From contig NW_013657670.1 in NCBI RefSeq assembly GCF_000142905.1, forward strand, positions 125,094 through 160,932: a stretch of DNA of 35,839 bases, written 5' to 3'. The notes under the pieces were generated by a model, which saw only the letters and a program-made list of their open reading frames with translations, searched no databases and was not told the origin of the DNA. Below are positions 30,001 to 35,839 of the stretch, in pieces. The translations under genes were made by a program, and so were the position numbers. Source of the DNA: Thecamonas trahens ATCC 50062. Its lineage: Eukaryota > Apusozoa > Apusomonadida > Apusomonadidae. How positions within the stretch are numbered: position 1 is the first letter of the stretch; every line of letters begins with the position of its first letter.

Positions 30001-33000
30001 GGCGGTGCCACCAATGACCAACATCCTCAGCATGCTGCCGTTCAATGCCGAGACCGGGCGCCACGACATGACACCGTCGCGACAATTTTCTGGTAGTTCA
30101 ACACTCATGGGTCGATGCGGGGATGTCAATGGCGACGGCATGGCCGACCTGGCTGTGCGCCAGAGCGGCATTGATCTCCACATGTCGGCGCCAGGCTCGA
30201 GTCTTTTGACGTCGACGGCCGTCAAACATGTGCTCTCGGGACGAGCTGAGCACATTGTGTTTGAGGACATGGACTCGGATAGCTATATCGACGTCGTCAG
30301 TGTCAGCCCTGGAGTCGTCACCGGTTCGCCATACCTTATCGCGTGGTACGGTCAGCGGGCGCGTTCGGGCATGGCGCAACCAGTCCCGCGCGTTTTGAGC
30401 GGTCGCAACGCGACACGCACCAACTCTGCGCGCACCGCCTGTACTGCGCCCAACTCGTTTGCTTGCCTTCGGGCACGCATGGCGCACCTCTCGCCATGTA
30501 CAGTCGACACGCTTGTGCTCGAGGCTGGGACGTATAGCTGCCGGACAGAGTCACATGCGAGCTTGTACTCGTCGGCGCGGCTGACGGGCTCGAGTGTGCT
30601 GTTCAATTGCAGTGGGCCCGATGGCGAGCTTGGCGGTGTGCTCTTTCGGGCGACAACCGATGCCAACATTGGGGGGGGTGCAAGCGGATGGCTTGAGGTG
30701 GACGGAGACATTCGCATTGCTGGCCTCGGCGTTGCGCGGCGCTCGGAGATTGGGGCGCCAGGCCTTCGCGTTGATGCGGCCGGAGCCTACATGAGCCTGC
30801 ATGGCGTTACGGTGGAGGCCGCCAAATCGGGCCCTCTCACTGGCTCGGTCCTCCACGATGCTGGCCGCGGCGGAGCTGTGCTCGTTTCTGATGGTGGCAA
30901 GCTGGTTGCAAGCCACGTCGCCTTTCGTGGGTGCTCTGCGAGCGAGCACGGTGGCGCGATTGCAGTCCGAGGACGCGGCTCAGCAGCGACGGTTACAAAC
31001 GCCGTCCTGGCGGCCAATACCGCAGGCAGCGAGGGTGGGGCGGTGTCAGTGACGCTCGGAGGCACAGCGACCATGTCTGCAAGCACGGTGTCCGGCAACC
31101 GTGCCGAGGGTGTTGGCGGCGGCGGGGTGTTTGTGAGCGGATTGAGCTCGCTGACGGCAAGCAGCGTGGTGTTGTCAGGCAACCAGGCGTCGGTTGGGAT
31201 CGGCGGTGCAATTCTCTCGGTCGAGTGTGCCAAGGTCACGCTCTCGGGTAGCATCGTGTCCGACAACGCTGCGCTGTCTGGCGGTGGCGTCGGGGCGGTG
31301 GCGGTGCTTGAGGATGCCCAGACGGCTGCAGCGGCAGGCTCTGTGTTGGAGATGCCAGCTGTGAGCGTGCCCCTTGAGATCGGCGGCGGAAGCAGCGCTT
31401 GCGTGCAGCTCGACGGAGTTGCACTCATCAACAACGCGGCGTCGTCATACGGTGGTGGGTTGCTGGCGTGTGGCGCATGGGTGAGTGTGACGGAGAGCGC
31501 AACGACGCAATGGAGCGGAAACACGGCCGGGCGGACGTGGCGTCTGTGGCAACAGCGGCAGACGCATTTCTTTGTGCCTCGCGCCAAGTAGTTGCCCCGT
31601 TTGCGTACGATCGCAGCAATTCGGCGGGCCTTCGTGGATGGCGACGAGCGACGAGATGCTCGCAGGCCCACTGGCAGTAGCAGCCGCGAAGATCGCGGGG
31701 CCCCCGGCGAGTCTGGCGTGGGCATCGGATCCGACCGAGACAATCATGTCGGGAGGCACGTTTTCCGGCGAGGTGAGTGTGCGCGATGTTCTTGGCCAGC
31801 TTGTAGTGTACTCGCATGTGGTGGCACAGCTAACGATGTCCGAATCTACCGGCATGGTTAGCAGCGCGTCGAGCACGGCGCTGCTCTCTACCGTGAGGGT
31901 GACGTTGGAACTGGCCGAGCTGCGGATGACGACGACCGAGCAAGCGCGGATAGAGCTGGAGGCAAGTGTGGGTGTTGTGACGAGCGGTTCAGCTTCGCTT
32001 GGTGTTGCACCGTTGGTGACGAGCGTGACGATCACCGACTGCGACCCTGGGTTTGGCGCCAAGTTCTCCGCGGCGACGCCGACGGTGCCCGAGTGCGTCG
32101 AGTGCGTAGATGGAACGTCTGCCAACACACAGTCGTTTGACTCGTGCGAGCCTACCGAGCCGTGCTCCGGCAATACCGTGCGGATCCCGAATGACAACAC
32201 CTCTGCCGTGTATGTGCCACTGTGCGTGTGTGCACGAGGCTTTTGGTCGCCGGCAGGCGAGGCCGACGAGCCGTGCGAGCCGTGTCCTCGCGGCGGGATT
32301 TGCGACGGCGGGCTCTCGCTTCCAAAATCTGCAGCCGGATTCTTCTCGCAGTCTGTGAGCTCGTTTGTGGAGTGCCCGCGCGACGGCTGCGCCGGGAACG
32401 ACAAGTGCAAGACCGGTTATACCGGGTTTGTGTGCGCGACGTGTGCTCCGGGCTACTTTGCCAGCTCGGCCGACCGCTGCGAGGAGTGTCCTCCGGGCTC
32501 GGTGGCGCTGATTGTGATGCTCGGCCTTGTTTTACTGGCGGCGGCCGGCGTAGCTGCCGGGTTTGTGGGCTGGTCTCTAGCGCGCGATGCGCGGCGGCGC
32601 GAAGAGAGGCTGAGCCTCGGCGAACATCTTGCACTGTTTCGCTCTCGGTCAACGCCAGTCTCTGTGCCAATGATTCTGACCGCGTTTCAGATTATAGGCG
32701 TGATTGCCGAAGCCAAGCTCCACTGGCCAGGACCTGCCCTCCGGGTTCTGCAGATCTTTACGCTCTTCAACATCGACGCGCGGTTTGCAGGCTCTGGCTG
32801 CTCGATCACCTCGCACTATGGCGGGTACGCTCTCGCTGTGGTTCTCCCAGCCGTGTTCCTGGTGGCTGTTGTCTTGGCACTGGTGTGTCTGCGGTGCACC
32901 AACTTGGCGTGGTTCCGTGGCCTACAGAGCCTCTCGCTCCGGACGCTGGCAAACGGGGCACTGTTTGCGATCGCGCCCCTGCTGTTTGTACCTGCGAGCA

Positions 33001-34040
33001 AATCGGCGCTGGTGCACTTTGATTGCATTCGAATCACGTCAGAGGTGACTGTACTCGATGCCGAGCCTTCAGTGCGGTGCTTCGACTCTGCCTGGTTCCA
33101 GATGTTGCCGTTGGCGGGAGGAGCAAGTTTGGTCTACGTTGTTGGCGTTCCGCTTTACTTTGCGTATGTGCTCCGTTCAGCGGCGGCGTCACTGGCGTCC
33201 CAGTCGAACGAGGCGCTGCTGGCGGCAATGCTTTCGGCAGGCCCGCTTTTCCGCCACTACTGCCTCTCGCGACTGTATTCCGAAGTCGGCTCGCTGCTCC
33301 GGCTGCTCATTGTAGTTGCGGCGTCTCTGTTCCTCTCTGAAAACGTGGTGCTTCTTGCTGGCGCGGTCATTGGCGCGCTCGGCGGATGGACTGCTTACGT
33401 GCTCGCGGCAGCGCCATACTACGTCCGGGCGTACAACGGACTGGCGGTGCGGCTCATGGGCGGAGTGACGGCAATTCTCGTGGTCGGTGTCGGCGGCTTT
33501 GCAGAAGACGCGCAGTCGGGGCCCAAGGCCACGCTTGTCTCGGTCGCTGTCATTCTACTTGTGGCTCTTCTGATTGTCAGCTCGATCCACGGCTTTGTTG
33601 TTGACCTGCGCGGCATCAGTCGCGAGAAGCGCGGCGGTGCGATTGCCAGTGACAATCGGCGGGATGCGTTTGGCGCGTACCTCCGCGTCGAGCTCGCGGA
33701 TGTTGGCGGACCGGTTGACGGCGTTCAGCTGGAGGCCCAAGCGCTCCTGGAGTTATGGCCACGCGACTCGGGAAAAGACATCGAGAGTGACGATGGCGAG
33801 ACATGGATGTCTGCAACGTCGACGAAGTCGGGGACCTCGGAGACGGAGACCGGATCAAGTTCATCATCGGGCTCGGGCTCGGCTTCAGTGTCGGGGACAG
33901 GTTCGGTGTCGGGAACGGGTTCGGGGACCGGCTCGGCTTCGGTGTCGGGCTCGGCTTCGGTGTCGGGGACCGGTTCGGGGACCCCAGCGCCCCTGCTCGA
34001 GCTTCCGGGATCGAGGGAATCGAGCTCGTCAATGTCGTAG
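27062..34040 (+). CDS. Giant FG-GAP / beta-helix / Cys-rich / multipass receptor-like protein B, two apparent frameshifts
   Basis: The ATG at 27062 opens a signal peptide (MPIRMLVVLAVVAVVAVGLM). About 16 FG-GAP/VCBS loops run from 27390 to 30300 (DMDRDGLDD, DVDNDGDND, DFDGDGDLD, DVNGDGMAD). The four-Cys junction (ACTAPNSFAC...LVLEAGTYSC) is at 30435-30540. A parallel beta-helix with Pmp-like GGAI/GGAV and N-x-A motifs follows (30590-31530), then a domain with RDVLGQ (31740-32040), a Cys-rich stalk (32040-32500) and about eight TM helices (32505-33600) with NIDARF...GC and AAAPYYVRAYN shared with protein A. The C-tail is Ser/Gly/Thr repeats. The frame steps at about 31525 and about 31620; the in-between frame (DAFLCASRQVV...RSNS) aligns with protein A, so both steps look like one-base losses. 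Full length would be about 2,326 residues. Confidence 0.83.
31520..31640 (+). other. Two apparent one-base frameshifts in receptor B
   Basis: Frame 1 is coherent up to WSGNTAG (about 31530). A second frame then carries ADVASVATAADAFLC to RSNSAG (31530-31625), and the third frame continues with GPSWMATSDEML. Each step is -1. Confidence 0.75.
33850..33995 (+). repeat. Ser/Gly/Thr-coding tandem repeat in the tail of receptor B
   Basis: Imperfect repeats of TCGGGGACCGGTTCGGTG-like 18-mers and 12-mers encode SVSGTGSG/SASVSG. All three forward frames stay open, as expected for a repeat unit divisible by three. Confidence 0.85.
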
Positions 34041-34068
34041 CTGCAGGCGCGGCGCGGGAAGATAAAGC

Positions 34069-35712
34069 CTAGTATCTTTCCTGCAGCTGTTTCCAGCCAG
34101 AAAACAGCGCGTCGCGCTGGCGGTCTCTGTCAGACTTGATCTTGACCTTAAAGCGAGCATCGACGTTAGTCTCCGAGTCTGCGAGACGGGCCAGAACCCG
34201 CTGGCGCTTGCGAGCGGCGCGCTGCTCGGCAGTCTCCTTTGTCGGCGATGGGTGCGTGGAGGCGGCAGAGACGGCTGATGTTGGTGCGGCGGAGGGCCGC
34301 TTGCGCTTGCGCTTGGCGAGCATGGCGTTGCGGGCAGCAGCAAGGCGGGCTTTCCGCGAGGCCGAAGCCGAGGCAGTGGTCTTGGCCGAGGGAGGGAGGC
34401 GCGAAATGGGCGGGCGGGAAGATGCAGCGGGGGCGGCGCCGCCGGGCGCGGCGCTACCGCCAGGAGCAAAGCGCGGCAGCGTGCGGCCAACAGCAGTCCG
34501 CTGCGCGTTGGCTTTGAGGCGCGACTTGTTGACGGCTTGCATAAATGAGGTGCCGCGACGATACGAGTTGGCAGCACTGGCGTCGCGGGTGACGGCAAAG
34601 ATCTTGGTGGCCTTGCCGGCGTTGAGGCCGTTGGAGCGGGCAGGATCGTAGGTCGCTTGCCCCGGCTTGAGAACCATCGACGCGTGGGCCGAGGCTTGCT
34701 CGCCGTTTTCTGGCTCGTCAACCTTGCCCGGCGCTCCGGATGTACCGGGCTTGGAGGTGGACGGCTTGGACGCGCCGTACTTTTGCTCGCCGACGGTGCG
34801 GGCGGTTGCGTCACCGCCGGTGGTATGCGAGCCGACGCTGAACATAAGCTCGTAGTACTCAGCACGAACGTGGGACGGGACCGCGCTCAGCTCGGTGCCA
34901 GAGAGCTGGATGCCGGCACGGCCAGCGGCGATGACGTCTGCAGACAGATCAGAGGCGGCAGGGGAGTCATTGGCTGCAGAGCCTGCGTTGGCAGCGGCCT
35001 TGGTGGTGGCGACCTCAGTGGCACGGGCGCCGGCAGTCAGCGGGGCCTTGCGCGAGGCGGAGACAACGCTCCGCGACGACGGGCGATATTTGCGCCAAAA
35101 GGCGGCCCAGAAGGCGATCTGGTCGTCATCAAAGTTGGCCATGGCGGTGTGGACAAAGTACAGATCGCGCGAGTGGAGCTCGAGTAGAGTCCCGTAGCCC
35201 TCAGTCAACACCTTACGAACATGCGGCTCGGCCTTGGAGCGGTACGTCTTTTTGAGCCAGCCGCGGAGAACAGTGTGATGGAGGCCGAGGCGGACAATGC
35301 CGGCCTCTGTCTCCAGATCGTCGCGAGTGAGGCCAAAGAGAGCCCAGAGCGAGATGGGCTTGGCCATGACGGCGTTAGCAAATGCGCGAACCTCGCCATG
35401 GAGCTCAAGCCAGACCTGCTTCCGTAGCGCGTTTGCCGATGCCTTTGCCGGCCCTGTGCGGCACCTGATGGCGGCCTGATCGGCCTCGCTGAGGCTGGCG
35501 AGCCCATTGACATCGTCGATGCTCACCGGCGGCTGGCCAAAGTCGTAGCAAGCGAGATGCCACAGACCTGCCTCAGCAGCCTCCAGCACGCCTTTAGCCG
35601 ACATACTCAGCGATCTCTCCCTTTCAATAGTAACGTCTGTCTTGCCCGGCATCAAGCCGCAGGCATTGCACACGGCGGTGGCCTCGGTCGCGGGGTAGCT
35701 TGCGTGGAGCAT
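34069..35712 (-). CDS. Unrecognised basic protein with possible nuclear localisation signal
   Basis: The protein is 547 residues from the ATG at 35712. The N-terminus holds a CNACG pair (Cys15/Cys18). A folded helical region (about 85-220) contains VWLELHGEVRAFANAVM, SLWALFGLTRDDLETEAG and LRGWLKKTYRSKAEPHVRKVL, then LHSRDLYFVHTAMANFDDDQIAFWAAFWRKY. The rest (about 220-547) is Ala/Ser/Thr/Lys-rich and probably disordered. It includes a KRKRKRP cluster near residue 468 that could be a nuclear localisation signal, and a final basic coiled segment (EQRAARKRQRVLARLADSE, then KIKSDRDRQRDALFSGWKQLQ). No family recognised. A nuclear, nucleic-acid- or chromatin-associated role is only a guess from composition. 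It is convergent with receptor B, with 28 bp between stops. Confidence 0.75.
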   Translation of the reverse strand: MLHASYPATEATAVCNACGLMPGKTDVTIERERSLSMSAKGVLEAAEAGLWHLACYDFGQPPVSIDDVNGLASLSEADQAAIRCRTGPAKASANALRKQVWLELHGEVRAFANAVMAKPISLWALFGLTRDDLETEAGIVRLGLHHTVLRGWLKKTYRSKAEPHVRKVLTEGYGTLLELHSRDLYFVHTAMANFDDDQIAFWAAFWRKYRPSSRSVVSASRKAPLTAGARATEVATTKAAANAGSAANDSPAASDLSADVIAAGRAGIQLSGTELSAVPSHVRAEYYELMFSVGSHTTGGDATARTVGEQKYGASKPSTSKPGTSGAPGKVDEPENGEQASAHASMVLKPGQATYDPARSNGLNAGKATKIFAVTRDASAANSYRRGTSFMQAVNKSRLKANAQRTAVGRTLPRFAPGGSAAPGGAAPAASSRPPISRLPPSAKTTASASASRKARLAAARNAMLAKRKRKRPSAAPTSAVSAASTHPSPTKETAEQRAARKRQRVLARLADSETNVDARFKVKIKSDRDRQRDALFSGWKQLQERY

Positions 35713-35839
35713 GGTCAGGGTAGAATCGTTGACAGCGGGGGGGGCGGGGGGGGGGGGGGGGGGGGGGGGAGGGAGGGGAAGGGAGAGGAGGGAGGAGGAG
35801 GGAGGAGGGAGGAGGGAGGAGGGAGGGGAGAAGGGACTG
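35713..35839. repeat. G-rich tract upstream of the basic protein gene
   Basis: A G run (about 35737-35769, one C) is followed by GGGAGGA units to the window edge. On the sense strand of the minus-strand gene this is a C tract about 25 bp upstream of its start codon. Confidence 0.85.

Noticed and set aside
33803..34072. Alternative forward frame with GLGFGVGDRFG repeats
   Set aside because: It is a by-product of the Ser/Gly repeat in the receptor B tail; no start context or homology.
1..35839. tRNA or rRNA genes
   Set aside because: No cloverleaf with A/B-box motifs or rRNA-like stretch was noticed by eye; a tRNAscan or Infernal run would be needed to exclude them.

Overview
This window looks like nuclear DNA of a GC-rich, compact, intron-poor free-living protist. 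Coding regions have strong third-position G/C bias. The few introns are short (80-97 bp, one of about 360 bp) with GT...AG ends. The proteins are plainly eukaryotic: class I PI3-kinase, PIKfyve, dynactin Arp11/ACTR10, coatomer zeta, TMEM181, METTL6 and Vms1. An apusomonad such as Thecamonas would fit, but that is recall and inference, not proof. No bacterial, plasmid, phage or CRISPR features were seen.

Layout, left to right. Positions 1-240 are homopolymer-rich and probably a poor-quality contig edge. Next come a membrane-anchored EF-hand protein (+, spliced), TMEM181 (-), a class IA-like PI3K catalytic subunit (+, three exons), a small unrecognised helical protein (-, two exons), a METTL6-type tRNA m3C methyltransferase (-), a short PIKfyve/Fab1 (+), ACTR10/Arp11 (+), the 3' part of coatomer zeta (-) running toward a 398-base N gap, a secreted BPI/LBP-like lipid-binding protein (+), a Vms1/ANKZF1-like VLRF1 protein (+), two giant paralogous receptor-like proteins transcribed divergently (- then +), and an unrecognised basic protein (-). 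Most neighbours are convergent or divergent, with 3' ends only about 15-150 bp apart.

The most striking part is 20164-34040. Two proteins of about 2,200 and 2,330 residues share one architecture. Each has a signal peptide, 14 or more FG-GAP/VCBS-type calcium-loop repeats, a conserved four-cysteine junction module, a Pmp-like parallel beta-helix, a conserved domain with an RDVLGQ motif, a GCC2/GCC3-like cysteine-rich stalk, about eight transmembrane helices and a Ser-rich cytoplasmic tail. They diverge from a shared 299-bp intergenic region. I do not recognise this exact combination as a named family; it looks like an undescribed adhesion-receptor pair. Comparing the two paralogs shows that each is broken in this assembly by apparent one-base losses (one in the left gene, two in the right gene).

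A similar -1 discontinuity occurs in the Vms1-like gene. The alternative frame there encodes a classic C-terminal tail anchor, and the switch point lies on a C CCC CCA heptamer. Many genes are preceded by long pyrimidine tracts on their sense strand. Several genes fit a phosphoinositide and membrane-traffic theme (PI3K, PIKfyve, Arp11, COPI zeta, TMEM181, BPI), but their physical grouping may be chance.
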